This document shows positions 1-15,400 of a stretch of 64,000 nucleotides of DNA, piece after piece. Each line of letters starts with the position of its first letter. Positions within the stretch are counted from its first letter, which is position 1. Made by a program: the position numbers and the translations under genes. This DNA comes from Congeria kusceri (Eukaryota > Mollusca > Bivalvia > Myida > Dreissenidae), in assembly GCA_027627225.1 (NCBI GenBank), contig CM051027.1, positions 83,453,951 to 83,517,950 of the forward strand, given 5' to 3'. The notes under the pieces are model-generated. The model searched no databases. It saw only the letters and a program-made list of their open reading frames with translations, and was not told where the DNA came from.

Positions 1-95
1 TGCTCTACTCTTTGAAAATGTGGTCTCAATAAAAAGAACATCCACAAACTTCTAGTCTGTCGCACTTTACATCAGATTTCTGCGTGTTTTCCCAG

Positions 96-217
96 GTCCA
101 TCTGCGAGGAGACTGGATCCTGGGGTGTGTCGTTCGCCGGCGTCCCGTCGGCAACCAGGCCCGGACACGTCGCCATGACAGCCGGCTTCTTTGAGGACCC
201 CACCTCCGTCGGGAAAG
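96..217 (+). CDS. PIGN: PIGN exon (first in window): N-terminal phosphatase-fold segment with RPGH
   Basis: Acceptor ttttcccag before, donor AAAG|gtagat after. It enters with one base completing a codon and encodes SICEETGSWGVS...RPGHVAM...GFFEDPTSVGK, matching the human EGSWGIS...RPGHVAL...GFYED block. The nucleophile-region 'PTES' of human reads 'PSAT' here. Confidence 0.92.
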
Positions 218-371
218 GTAGATTTTGCTTCTGGAACTTTCTTTGTTTTTATAATTCGTTACTAGTCGAGCTACTTATCGTAGATTTTAAAAGTTCGTGT
301 TATACTTAGGTAAATACTAGTTATAGTTTTCTTCATATTTCGATTTGCCTCACTGTAATGCATGTATATAA

Positions 372-424
<53 letters not shown>

Positions 425-3400
425 TGTTTTTTTATCTGTTCGTTCTTTCAAAATACACATCGGTTGTGAATACATGTGTGTAGCAATTTTACTCGTGTGG
501 TTAAATTATAACTTGCCCAAATTATTGTTGTACAGATATCGGCGGCGCGTCTATAGATTTCGACACGGTCTTCGCCGAGACTAAGTACACGTGGACTTGG
601 GACACGCCCAAATTTCTGGACAAAGTAGCAGAGGGTGAGATTAGTAGTCTTCCAGAATCTATTCAGAACAACATTCCGTTGTTATTTTAGTCTTCTGTAC
701 AGTTTCCTTTTCTTTCTTTTTGCTGTCATTCTTCGCAGACTATAAGCCCTCGCCACCGTCTATAGGCACGTGGTTTTCGCGGGTTAAAAGTTTGTTGTGT
801 TCAGCTATTTGTATGAACAAAAGTATGTGCCTTCAGTCCTGTAAAATAATATAGCCACATCATGCAGTTTAGATATACAGTATAGCGACCCCAGCAATTC
901 CATTATATTACAAACGTTATTTATAAACCATCAACGATTTTCCTTCCTGTTTTTCAGACCACCCAGAGCGGATCTTCTCGAAGCAGTTTCCTGGGGAGCG
1001 GAAGTACCTCGCCGGCATCAACCCTAAAGACATGGACAGCTGGGTGCTGGACGAAGTGTCGGTACGAAGCAGACGACATAAGTTTCTTATTCAACAATCA
1101 TACTTTGACAGACGGCTTCTAATTGCTTAAAAGTTCGGGTTTTCTGTCTTGTACATTGGTATCTCTCTTAATATGTTTATGAAATGTCACAATTAACAAC
1201 TCAAATACAGTCTGCGTAAAATAGTTTAAAATAAATGCCGATTAGTCCATACGTTGGCTGCGCAGAGCCTAAGTCCTCGAAAGGGGGTTGACTAAATGGA
1301 AGATATATATATAGAGAGACAGACGTAATTTCATAAACCTGTAATATAACTAAGTGTAAAAGTAATATAAGAAGGTATTAAATTTATTAATGGTATGAGA
1401 TTATTCCAGTATAAGATTTGTTCAGTGCAATTCGTTTATGCTCACAACGATCATCTTTACCATCCTTTCATTTTATTCAGAAATTCCTGAAGCGCGCGGA
1501 GACAGACGACTCGCTGCTGAGCAAGTTGCGTCAGGACCGCGTGCTATTCTTTCTGCATCTGGGTGGCATCGACCACGCTGGCTACATCGTGCGACCCCAG
1601 TCCCCGTACGGCCCCTGAGTTGTTCAAAGTTTATGTACAGGTCCTTCCGCGCCGCAGCAGCATTAGGTGTAGACCTGCCCGTCTGTTTGTAACTTTACGC
1701 TAAAAGTTATGAACTGTTTGGCATGATTTATTTGGAAGGTTTGAAATGGGCAAATTATTAGATATTAGTGGATCCATGAATCTTTCAAAGGCTTGTTCAT
1801 TATTGATTGAAATGACAAAAATACCACAATATGATGTATAACTCAATAGTTGCACAACACATCTGCGGATGCGCTGCCTTTGCGGAGGTCTGCGCTCTGC
1901 AGGTGCTCTCTAGTTATTATTAAACTTCTTTTATAATATGATATATTTGAAATATTGCCTTGTTAGTTTTTGTCGCATACGTCATTATTGTGCTACCATG
2001 CCAACCACGTGTCCACTCACTTCCGATTGTAGGGAATACCTGCGTCACGTGACCTTTCTCGACAACGGCATCAAGAATACAGTGAAGCTGTTCGACGAAT
2101 TCTTCAACAACGACGGTCAGACCGCCTACATTTTCACCTCGGACCACGGCATGACAGACTGGGGTATGCATTTTCCAGAATGTATTGTTTCTTTTGAAAC
2201 GCCGGCACTGTCTTTTGTCTACAAAATAAAGAGGCCACATAACGTAATAACGATGTCACATAATGAAGATGTCATATAATAGTTTTGAAGATGTCACATA
2301 ACATTTTTGAAGGCATCACATAACATTTGTGAAGATGTCACGTAACATTTTTGAAGATGGTGCATCACATAATAGAGATGGTACATAAAACAGATATTTC
2401 ATTGGCATTTGGGAACAGTCAAATTGTTTTTCTGAAGTAGAGGGGGGGAGGGGCAAAATTTGAACTGTTGCCTCGAGGCCGTTAGGCCGAGAGCAACAGT
2501 ATACAGATATTTCATCGGCATTTGGGAACAGTCAAATTGTTTTTCTGAAGTAGAGGGGGCATATTTTGAACATGTTCAACATGTTGCCCCCGATACTGAA
2601 GGAAACAATTTGACTGCTTCAAAATGACAATGAAATATCTGTTTTATTACCTTCTTCTATTACTAAATAAAACAACAACATTTAATTGTTTTATTTTCCA
2701 TGAAAACTAATACAATGATAGTTGTGACTCACAACTACAACATAGAACAATCATTATCCTGGGTCCTAGCTGCTTGAAACAGTCAGTAGCAGTCAGTGTT
2801 ACTGTAAAGTTACATTGCGCAACGTTCTGTACAGGTTGCTCACCTTTGAATAATGTTGAGGGCGACATAACGAAACAAAATAATAACACCACAAAATGTT
2901 GCCGGTTGGGAGGAGCTTGTTTCAGCAAAGTGGCAAACAGTTAAAAATCTTCAGTATCATTTATATAGTTAAGTAGGTAATAAAACATTATAAAACATAA
3001 TAAAGAGTGTACATAATTAATATAACAGATATAAGACATTGCCGGCGTGCCATTGTCAACGAATGACTTGTCGAACATCAGATGTAGGACAACAACTTGT
3101 GTTAGCAAAACACGTTGTAGAAATTGTATTCAAACAACCATTCTATTCCACGTTGCATTATTTGTCGTAAATATACAACAGACCCATAAATGTTATCCGG
3201 CTGTTAGAAGTGCGAAATTAATAACTCCCTTATTTAAAATATAGTAAGTATGTTCATGAAATGTCTGCTACAATACACAAGATTACTCCATTGCTTTCAT
3301 TGCACTTTTTAGCTAACCATTCTGACTGAAAGTACGTTTACCCCCATAACTTTTGAACTGAGTGTACATTTTACCCCCATACATTCTGGTTTGAGTGTAC

Positions 3401-6400
3401 ATTTACCCCACTACACAAAAATTTATTTGGAGCACTGTAATTTGTATCTGGTAGTTAGCATATAAGTGTTAATGCAGAGTTCCAATTATGTTTAATGCTG
3501 CACCAGGCGCACACGGGGATGGTTCCCTGGACGAGGTACAGTGTCCTTTGGTCGTGTGGGGAGCCGGGATACAGAAGGCCTATCCGGAAACCAGGCTGAG
3601 CTCGTTCAATGACAGGATATCACAAGGTTTTATCTCAGTATTATGTTATTATTTTTTATCTCGTTCAGTTCAGTTTAAAAAAAAAGAGTAGAAATACGCA
3701 AAAGGGATACATCTTCTATATATTTTATATATTTGTCTGTTATTATGACGCTTCACGCAATATGTTGCGAAAAAACGGTACTTTTAAATGTTTAAACGTT
3801 GATTTATAGCATGCACAGTGGCAATCGTATGCTATTGCATTTACATATATTTTAATTTTCTTTCTAATTACAGACTGGGGCTTGGATAGGTGGACGAGAA
3901 AAGACATTGACCAGGTATGAAAGCATTTGAAGTCAATATTGGCCATTGAAGAGGCAGAATATGGCCGCCAGGATGTAAACGTTTTAGTGCACAGATATGT
4001 TTTTTCCATCAACTACAGGTTTAGTTTATTCTACAAAATGTCCATTAGGTGACAGCCCAAATGGACTCAATATGCGTATACACTGTTTAAAGGTAAACAT
4101 ATTGCTCTAACTTACAAGGCAGCACATATAATGTAAATAAGAAAAAAGGAAGAGGTGTATAAAGTTTAGCTTGGACTTGTAAGTGCGCCGATATTAGCTT
4201 GTGGTAGCCGCGAACGTTAGTACTAGGAAAAGGCGAAAACTGCAGCACATATGTGAACGACAAAAACTGAAATGTAGATGTGTTTACTGAAAATCTGTAG
4301 AACTGTACTATCAGATGTAAAGTTTTAAAATTGTACAGGAAATGTATGGTATATAAAATTATAAATATATAAAACACGAAAATCGAACAATGTTTATATT
4401 TTTACGGCAAGGCTGTTTTAAATTACGTTTCATTTGCATTTGCTATCGAAACAAGTCATCTACATACATTGAAAAAATATTCAAGTAAGCAGAATAAATG
4501 TCAACGGCTTTACCTAGTAAGTACAAAATATTTCCATATAGGTACTACAATTGGTGTCCCGACAGTCCTAATACTAGTAGGTACAAGTATAATTATGTTC
4601 ATGATTTCAGCGAAGCATGGCGCCTCTGATGGCGTCACTTCTTGGCGTTCCGTATCCCAAGAACGCTGTGGTAAGTAACATTGTTGGGTCAAGTTTATGG
4701 GGAATTATTCGCTCATTGCGAAGTACTAGTATATCTGAGCGTCTCTATGATCTGATCCAACACCACACTGTATCGAATATGTGTGTCTCTGTTTTATTAA
4801 ATTTCAGTAAAATCTAGTAGATCTACGTGTCCGTGTATTTCTTTGTTCGGTAAAATGACGGTAAACACATTTTACAACAATATGAACGGTCTGTTATTGA
4901 TTACATTGCACAACGGTTACACCGCATACCGGTAACCAGGGGTCATAATTATGTTCCTAACCGCACTACTAATGGCGCGCCCATGTCACGTGGTTTCCGT
5001 GTCGTCTCAGATGCCGGTGCCGGACGAGTACCTGGACGTGTCGGACGAGCAGCGCGCGCACATCAGGTATGCAAACCTGCTGCAGCTGCTAGACAACTTC
5101 ATGCTCACCCAGGACAACATCTTCAACGGCGCGCTGGCCTTCGACTTCCGTAGATACAGGTAGGCCTACATGTGTACTAGTAAACAGTGTACACATAATT
5201 TCGACTTCCGTAGATACAGGTACACGTGTAATAGTAAATACTGGTAGTGGACACATAGTTTGAAAATACGTGTGTACTAGTAAACAGTCGATACACAGTC
5301 CAAAATGAATGCAATAAATACTGCTTTGCATATAGCAACTGCTTAATTGAACGCGTATTGATTTAATATTCGTTGACATCAATGTGCATGTGTATTTGAA
5401 TTGGTTTTATTTTTTATGATTGTGCTGCAAAAGACATATTTACGAAATTTTCCAATTAAATTCATGAATGGAACAATATGTGTGGTTCTATAGTATATGT
5501 ATATGTGTGAATGGTTGGTTGATATGTCTGTGTCGTCCTTTCTGTTTTGCAGGAAACTGTCCAAAGACATCATTGTAAGTATTCTATGAACAATAATCTC
5601 TTCATTTTGTTTAATGAATGAAGAATGAATTTATTAATTAATTATGGATGGATGAGCGGCCGAACGGACGGACGACCTAACGACCGAACGAACCAACGAA
5701 CGAACCAACCAACGAACCAACCAACGAACCAAACAAACAAACAAACAAACAAACAAACAAAAGTTTATCTTCTCTCGACAGTTTTTGCTCTAAGAACTAG
5801 TCAGATTAATATATATTACGTGCCACAAACAGGAGTAGTGATATTGTTTCCGTTACAAGCCACATATTTAACAATATAATAATAAAACATTTAAATGCCA
5901 AGTTGATCATTTTAATTTTAATCCACCTTGTCCTCAAAGCACGCATTAATATGTATAACTTGCATCCAGGACTCCATAAAGACCGATATCGAAGCGCTGA
6001 TCTTCCGGAAGGACTTCCAGCAAGCCATCTCGATGACGCAGGAGAAGATCGAACTGGCGGTGGAGGGCCTTAGGCACTATCAGCACTACAACACCAACAC
6101 CCTGTGGTAAGGGTAGTTAGGATAATTATATATCCAATATCAAAACTGCTAGGTTAAGATAGCGTCTGTGATATGATAGCGTCGGTTGAAGAAATTAATA
6201 TACATGGACATGTATATAACTCTGTATATCGTAAACACGCATTTATTTAAGCTCTACTCTTTTTAAGCTCAATATATATATATATATATATATATATCAC
6301 ACTGGTTTGGAAAAACGACCGACCTCCAGTTTAACGAAAGGATTCTCGCTAACGTAACGCGCTACCTCCCGGTAAAAATGGCCGGTAATGTAAAAATTTC

Positions 6401-9400
6401 GAACGTGTGTGTTCAATATTTGTATATTTCTCCGTTTTTTGCATAAAATCGTTGCAAACGACTGCCCTTCAGCCGCAATATGTGTCCCCAATACACGTAA
6501 ATAATTTAAATTAGGAAATATATACAATTGTAAAAGTTTAGGTTGATTCAGTTTTACGTGTATTACAATGAAAGCATGATCAAAACGAGTGAAAATTTAC
6601 GTAATTTGTACTCAGGCATACACTTTCTAACAGTCTATCACGACAAATTACTGAGTTTAGCGGTGTTATGTAATATCCTGACAAAATCTGTCTATTAATG
6701 GCATATACGAACTTTAATTAGTAGTTTTGAAATACAACGAGCGTTACTCCCGTTGATTATATAACGCACGGTCTCCAGAACAAGAATGCTTTGATAGCTT
6801 ACTCACAAAATTAATCGCAAAAAGGACTATAAAACGGACCATACATATCGTTTTTCATCAGGATTGATCATTCTGTATTTTAATAATTGATTTTAACCTA
6901 CTTATTAGGCTAAAATAGTTAGTATGACAGATTAAAAAAAAAAATATTCTAATAATGCTACATTATCTTTTTGTCATAAATTACAGAGGATTATTATGAC
7001 AACATTTTTTTAGACTGTATCGTTATAATAAGGTAAATAAAATAGTATTGATGATACAGTCTCAAACAAGACACTGTGTTCTACACCTAAACTGTGACCT
7101 AAAGTGGAGGTCGGTCGTTTTTCCTAACTAGTGTGATACATGTATATTCGCAGCGTACGGTAAAGAAGCCTTGCATTCGCATTATTAACTTTTGTTGTTT
7201 CAACATTCCGTGATGCACGTTTTCCTTAGGTTCTCTGTGGCGGGAAGTATGGTGGGCTGGGTTGTCCTTCTGTCCTTGGTGCTGCTGCAGTCCCAGATCC
7301 ACTGGGAGGACTCGCGCAAGCGCAGTCCGCTCGTGCAGAACACGAAGCACATCATTCGCCAGTGCGCGGCCGCCCTCGTGGCCTTCCAGCTCATCTTTTT
7401 GTATTGTAGGTGACAACTGCGTGTGTTGAAAATTTTCTAACTATTAATGGTGCAGTATTATTTATGGAAATGAAATTAAGCGAATATGGTTAATGTTTTA
7501 ACTACTCCTGTTGACCTGTTTATTAATTTTAGTTAATCACGCTGCTGCCTCATAGTACATGTTCGGGTAATATTAATAAAACACCAGTATTTAGGAGAAA
7601 AGACTTTCGTATTACCATTCAGTCGAAATAGATGCAACTAGCGATTTTTCTTCAATTTATGCATTAACCCGTTACCGGGAATAAAATAATGTGCCAACTG
7701 CTGCACTAACGCAATACTGGTCACAATTTCAAACACAATTTTCAGCCCAGTCTACCCGGATCACCCACTGTATACAGTATGTGCTTCCTGTCCCAATCTG
7801 GTCCGAGGCAATTATAAAGTAAGTACACGTAGAATTTACCATTTTGATTGGTCATTTAAATACATTTAAACCTGAGATTTAACTTGTAAATATTTATCTC
7901 TGGTTAAACCAGATTGTATTTTCTTCGCTAGCGTATTGTCTACTTTACCGATGTCGGTCTCGTGATTTCACGCATGTTGTACGAGATTGGTATTAAACCA
8001 GGTTGTGCGAATGTTCGCTAGAAATGTGTCTACTTAATTTTCGTCTCCTTAACAATCTCGTGTTTTCACGTCAGGTGGTACGAGATTGGTGACGTGCGTC
8101 CGGTACTGAAGCAGCAGGCGGAACTGGCCGGTGTGGCGACGCTGTCTTTCATCACCGTCATTTTAACTGTATGTTTTGCTAGCGGTAGTATATTATGCTC
8201 TTGGACCTTACACTATTTTAGTGAACTCTACATGTACAAATGTTCAAAATGGTCTCAGAATCAGTGTTAAGCTTTGTTTTTAATGCGCATGCGGGATTAA
8301 ATAACGAGCAGGTGTGTTAACAAAAAGTATTTTGAGCAATGATACTAATATACACGGTAACATCTCGCGATCCGCTCTGGTGGAAATCTAAGGAGTGAGG
8401 GGATTATAGACAACCTCGTGATTCACAAGAATTGTGAACGTGAGTCATTTACAAAATTTAGTTTTGATTGTGTTTGTATCTATAGTGACTATGGTAAAGT
8501 ATAAGTATTTATTGCATAAGCACAAAGACAGTCATTTACTATTAACTTGAGGGCCAGAGGCACAAGGACAAACGCCAATGGTAAGCACACGTCCTACCTA
8601 CATACAACATATACCATATTTCAGAGTTTTGCGGCATTTAATAACTGTGATATCAGATCGGTAAATGGTGGGCGGAGACTCATATGCAAGCTTACTGTGC
8701 AATAACTAGCGTGCAGTATATTGAAATTTAGTTGTAAGTTATACGCACGCTACTTAATGCACTGAGCGATTGCATTGAGTGTACACCATACGGTTACGCT
8801 AAATTTAGAAATGACACGCATGCAAAGCATGTCAGACATCACGTGACGTCTAGGAACTGCCCACTGGGATCGGCATCGTAGACAGTTGCCATGTGATGGG
8901 TGAATGTGGTATTAAACACTTGTAGCACCCTTTGACGTCAATGTGTTTATTGATTAATCTCGCCCTGCGGGCTCTTTAAATAACTAATATATTTCGGTCA
9001 AAGTATGCTACAACTATTGCATATCCGACTGAGCCTCTGTGTGTAGAACCCGCAAAAAGAAATAAAGTAATAAAACCCGTACTTACCGTACCATACCAAG
9101 CAATAAAACCCGTACTTACCGTACCATACCGGGGCCCGTATACACAAAGCTCATTAATAGGGAAAACTTAAGAAAATTTCTTAAATTCATCAAAGTCGTT
9201 AAGTATGTTTCATGTAAATGTATTTTTACATTAAAACGTTTTCAACTAGGTAATATAGTTTAGATATTTCATATTTAACCATTTTGTAAACAGAAGTAAT
9301 TGCATTTAACCAAAAAAAATATTTGATTTGAAATTTTCTCTTTTATACAACTTAAGTTTAGATTTCCCTTATGAGTTTTGTGATTACTGGTCAAGAACAT

Positions 9401-12400
9401 TTGACGACAATGTGTGCGTTGATAACCTGGTTGCTCTCCTTGCAGACGTACGGGCTGTACTATAGGGCCCTCCTGGCGTGCTGCATGTTCGGGTTTGCCG
9501 CCTGGACCCTCAAAGGAAATGCTGCAAAACTAGACAAGGTAACAGGGTTTGTATTTATAGAATCTGCAGTTTTATATGTGCGAGATCCTGATTGAACTTT
9601 CGATTACCAGACCCTATGTTCACAAAGGATCAAGATCAATCCAAGCTGATCTTGATCTGCTAGCTCAAAAATGTATTAGTATATTTTATGGAATGTACAT
9701 TTAATCAAAACCAAAAAATGATCCAGAGTTTGAGTAAACGCTACTTTTAGCCTGATCTGACAAATCTGGTTCAACTTCATCCTCAACCTGAACATCAGAC
9801 TGTGCTTGTGTTGTGACCACGAGGCCTGACACTAGTTGTAATCATGCTTTTATTTTCAAATTGCTACTTACACGTTATATTATTGAAATGACATGTGTGA
9901 TTGAGTGATTGCATTACATGTATATAACACATGTATAAACATTGAATGTTTGTTGCATGTATTCTTGTTGCCCTAGCAACATGTTACAAGATAATGGTCA
10001 TGGTTTATGGAAAAAAGATGACCTACCATCATCAAATATATATAAATGTTGCTTTCATTTATCTTGAAACGGATGATAAAAAAGTCACATTTCCACAAAG
10101 TATACGGATGACTCTGTACAGGTTTCGTAGTTCATAAGGCGTAAAAATATGTTTGTTTCAGGTTACCCGACCAACCCGAAACAAAGCCCTGACCCTAGAA
10201 CATTGTATTGAGTGGGTCATATATTTTTTTGTTTATTTTACTTTTTTTCCAATAATTAAATATGTTTTGGCTAAATAAATGTTTTGTTTGGATAGTATCC
10301 ACTTCAAAACAATGTTTTATGCTACCTACCCTAATTTTTTTGGTCATGTAACCTGAAGCAAACATACTTTTTTACGCCTAAACACACATTTGTCGGTTGT
10401 TTTAGGGTCTGTGGATGCAGTGGGTGGGGTCAATAGCCCTCATGTCTCTCCTGGTCGCCAGGCCGGTCGGCATCCGGGATCTCAACTACGAGCTAGTGTG
10501 AGTAGAATGACCAAGCTGTCCTTTCCTATCATTTAGTGGTTTTACTATACTGGGTATAGTTATTTTATGATGCATTTACCGGTATTTATTCCATAATAAT
10601 CACAGTAAAAATATTGTTGTTCGAACATTCTAAAATACTATGTGACGCATAATATTGGATTTTGTATATTATTATCATTTTATTTTATTAACATGTTTAA
10701 TATTTTTAGTTATTGAAAGATGTCGTCATCTAGCGAATGGTATTGTTTTATATTGTATACTAGACGTAATGTGCCTTCTTCCGATCTAAGCAAACTTCTA
10801 ATATATATTGAGCAGAGTTGGAATATATGCCAAACAACGCTGTCTCGTCATTTTCTGCTATTTTATTGTATATTCTATTGGTCAACTTCTGGATGAAATA
10901 TTAACATTTTCTACAATGGCTTATACTCATGTTTGTCTAATATTATTTGTTTGTAGTTCTTCGACATTAAGAAACTTAACAACAGACAAAATTCGATGCT
11001 TTAACTAATGTACAATGTGCCCTTATCTGCAACACACAGATTATGTACCTCAGATTCAGTAATTCAGAGCAGATAATGATTTATTTGGGGTTACAATAAT
11101 TTGATGGTTTCAATATTTCCTTGTATACCTCACTGAGTGTTCATCTGCATATGCTTTGCTTTGCGATAAGTCTGGTTTTCTAGGACGCTGCAGCTATATA
11201 TTTGCAACATCGAGATTATGTACCACATAAACAGCTGCTAAATCCAGGCGATTATAAATTGTACATCGATAATTTGTTATGTGCATCCCGCATTGTTCAT
11301 GCATACATTTGTCAAAAACCATTTGTCAATAGTTTGTATTTATCATCGGGACTCGTTCTGTATCAGAAATATATGTAAAAAAATATATGGGAATAATTAA
11401 TTAATTATTGCCGAAACCGTTAGAACTGTTTTGCTAATAAGCGCCGCTTTCGTTGTCAAATATCATTAGTACTATTTTTCTAATAAGCATTTATTAAGAA
11501 TTTTAAGGTTCACCCGCCACTACAAATGGAATTGTCTTCCCCAATATAATATTTTGTTTTACTTGTTGATGATTGCCAAAAATCACTTTGGATTGTTTTG
11601 AAACCTTTTACGAATGAAAAGCTAGTATGATACTCGTAATTAAAACACTTTCAGATGCAAAGGAATCATTAATGTGTTATATGTGCATCTCAAAAACCCA
11701 TTTTCATATCATTCCAGGTTTCATTTGAAAAATTATCACTGAAATTTGGTACCAAATATCTGTTGTTTTGAATGTTTCTTCTATTACTCGTTGTGTGTGT
11801 TCACCTGTATGCACCCTGCTGTTCTAGGCTGTTCAGCGGCCTGCTAGCTATCGGGGTGGCCGTGGTACTCAGGGTGTAAGTACACACTTTTAATCTTGGG
11901 CTAACATATTTTGTACTTTTCTACAAAAATGTAACGCTAGTACACATTTCCTTAAATGATTTACTTATGTAAATGAGCTACTCTATTTATTCTATTTGAA
12001 GAACTTAATAAGTTTATACATCTACAACATGACGTTCGGCTTTTGTGACTACTGATTTTCACTTTTTGTTGCTAAGGCGATCCTTACACACAATACACCA
12101 ACATCAGCAAAAACAACAAAAACATCATCATCAGGTGGTTTGTTTTTTATATCAGTACATACACGGTGCATATGGTCACCGCATACTGCTGAAATAAGAT
12201 TGGAATGCACAGTATACTTCGTGCAAAAAGTCGTTAAAAAGGCAAGATATACCTGTATTTAATTTCAAATATTTAACAGTCCATATACTCTATGATAACA
12301 CCACGAGTTGCACGGAACAACATATGATTTAAGACACACATGAACGTTTAATTTTAGTAAAATAGTGCTAGCATGGTGTAGATCTCGGTCAAAAACAAGT

Positions 12401-15400
12401 ACCTGTATTGAATGATATGCCTAATTCGCATTTAAACCTTCAGTTTCAACATAAAGTTAATAGTTTCAGACGTATTTTATTCAACAAAAACACAATGATA
12501 AAATCACAGAAACTTAAACGAGCTTCTATCACACCAATTATAGCCAAAATGGAAGTGAAATCTGATTATATATCTGAAAATTCACTTCATGAATAAAAGA
12601 CATGGACACTTTTTTCACTTCTTCTATGACGAGGGACGAATTTCAAGAAAATATATTGTAAGAATATTTAGAAGCGATACCCACTGCCTTCCGTAAAACT
12701 AAAATTATTGTTATATTATGATGAAAACCCAGAGAAATTAACATTTTCTTGCACTGCACTCTGCTTTTTTTTGTCCATAAGTATGCGGTGCCCATCCATT
12801 CATTATAAAAGTAACGTAGTTTTATTACACCAGTATACGGTGACCATATACACCGTGACATACACATGCACGGCATATTATCTTAAGATTTGTTTATTTT
12901 ATTTTCCTCAATCTGTCAAAATTGAATACGAAGCAAGTGCTAGCATTTGTTGCATCCTAGACTTGAACTCAAAGCGTGCACATGGATATACTATAGTAGA
13001 TGCTTTACAATGACATTATATATGTATAGACTTGAAACGGGGAGGATGGCACCGAGTACTGTAACACGTTTCATGTTGAAGTTATCACGAACGAGTATGT
13101 GCCAACGTGGAAAATACATCAGTTGATTTATTAATTATAGTCACAAATGATTTTTTTTTCGGCATAGCTGTCGAAGATCACTTTTGACTTTTCTTGCGAT
13201 TATTATGAGGCGGGAAAATTGAATGCCAATAGAATTGGGCAAATCTTCTAATTTTAGGGAATGCAAACTTCAAACAATGGTTTAACGTATACCAATAACT
13301 GTTGTATACTTTTGGGGATTAAAACTTTACATAATTGTTTACATAAGCGGTTAAAATGAACGTATTTTCTCATTGTATGCCATAAACAGAATGCTATATT
13401 CATTCATGTACTGAAATAACTATTTTGTTTAGCCTACATTTATATAAGCGGTACGCTCTATAAATAGCAATTGTGCAATGTTCCCAATCATAAATCTCAT
13501 TCACAGTGTTGCCGTTCCATGTAGCCCATTGATTCTAGCCAGTTCATCACATTCCAGAAACAGTTTTGTCATTCTAAAAATAGCTGTGTTAATATACTCG
13601 TACATGCATCAATAATAGCGTTCAGAGAATCATAAACCTAAAAATTTCAATAAATGGGGAATTTACATTTATAAACTTACTGTTCATTTGAATTAAAAGT
13701 GTGGTTACGATTTATTAACGATTATTTATGGTTGCATCTTTCTATCAACTTCTCCAGTAGATGTTATTTAATCTGTAAAAAGATGCTACATTTTCTATAG
13801 ATAGAATGTTATGAAAGAAGATTCGGAATACGTCGAATTGTTATTCGCGTGGCATGAATACACAATTTGCAATACTAATTATACACAGTAACCCTTGATA
13901 TATCATATTTCTACTGATATTTTTAATTTAAAATCGTCATAGTCTAATGAATTTTTATGTTTGCGTTATCAAAAATACAGTCTTAACATTTCAAAAATCG
14001 CTAAATGTTCCCTGACTGTTGCTTTTTATTGGGATACACAGTATAAATGCTTATTTGACTTCAAATCGTTATTATATTAGATAAAAAAACATGAATGGTA
14101 TATTACCGGTACTATAAATAACTATATAGACTCGTATGAAACATACTAAGTTGAATTAATTCCCGAAATTATTTTCTTACATTGTTAATTTGTTAAAGTT
14201 GGCTTGACAAATTCAGATAACAATTATGTTAACCTAAATTATTTTGGTTATTCATATATTACTGGTGGAAACATGGAGCTGTATGATAGGTTTATTCACG
14301 ACATAGATATTAATGATAATTTTATTTAATTTTTAAATTAATAAATTTATCTCAAATTAACTTTTGGGTCCGATAAATCACCTAATATTGGTGGGGACCA
14401 ACAAATCTGGGGTCTGAAAAGTCACGTAACCGATCATCTTGGCCGTCTGTTTATTTAATTTTTAAATGACATCTCAATATTGATTTCAACGCCGATTGTC
14501 TTTTTTAAAGACATTTATTGTTTATGCTTTCCAGCAATTTATAGGGAAATATTATGAAATAAAATTGGTATTTCAATGTTTCGTACACTGGTTCCCGATT
14601 TAAAACAGTACATGAAACGGACCGTCAACGATGCCGAACTAAAAATTGTCAAAATGAGTCCCGCGATATTTTCCAATAAAACCCACTTATAAAGCAATTA
14701 AAATGAAAAGAAGAACTGTGGAAAATCATAAAATAAAAAGAAAATGTGTTGGTTTCTGTAGACTATCGACTTTTATTTACTCGTGATCATATAAAATATA
14801 TATTTTTACTCGTGACTGCACAAACTAAATTTCTATGGTCACTCGTGAATTAAAAGCGATATTCTACCGAAACCAACAAATATCCTCTATATCGTCTATC
14901 TGTGTTTTTAAGCCATAGTAGTATTACCGTTCAGTCCTATACGTTGATGAGATTTTCGAACAGAAATAAATGTATCGAACGTTTACAATAGTTTAGGACT
15001 TATAAACGTTATTCGATTCCCGTGTTTTTTGCTTTTCTAGGAAAGTACCGGATATGACTGTGAAGGTTAGCCGCTTGAAACATGTGGCCAATCAATTCAC
15101 AATTATACAGGTAAAGAACATAAAGTATACTAAACAATAATTCTTTGTAAATTATTTGATTCTATTCTTGGATGTGCGCGCATTGTCTCCGTTCTGTGAA
15201 TTTCCATATTAAAAGCATTTTAGGGCCTACCTTAACAAATTGGTTCACTAAATGAATGGAACTTATGTAATCATGCATGTTCATATCTGAAATATAATGT
15301 TTAAATTTCTACATGAATTTTCTGTACTATTTTCAGCAATATCTCAGCCAGTTGTTGGAATAGTCTGGGATTATTCAGTTCTGTACTGTATATGTTCTTA

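Larger units (their letters stand above)
9539..15040. other. Long PIGN introns flanking short exons
   Basis: Apart from the exons at 10,406-10,497 and 11,828-11,875, this 5.5 kb is AT-rich intron. I see no recognisable transposon ORF, RNA gene or long tandem array in it. Confidence 0.5.
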
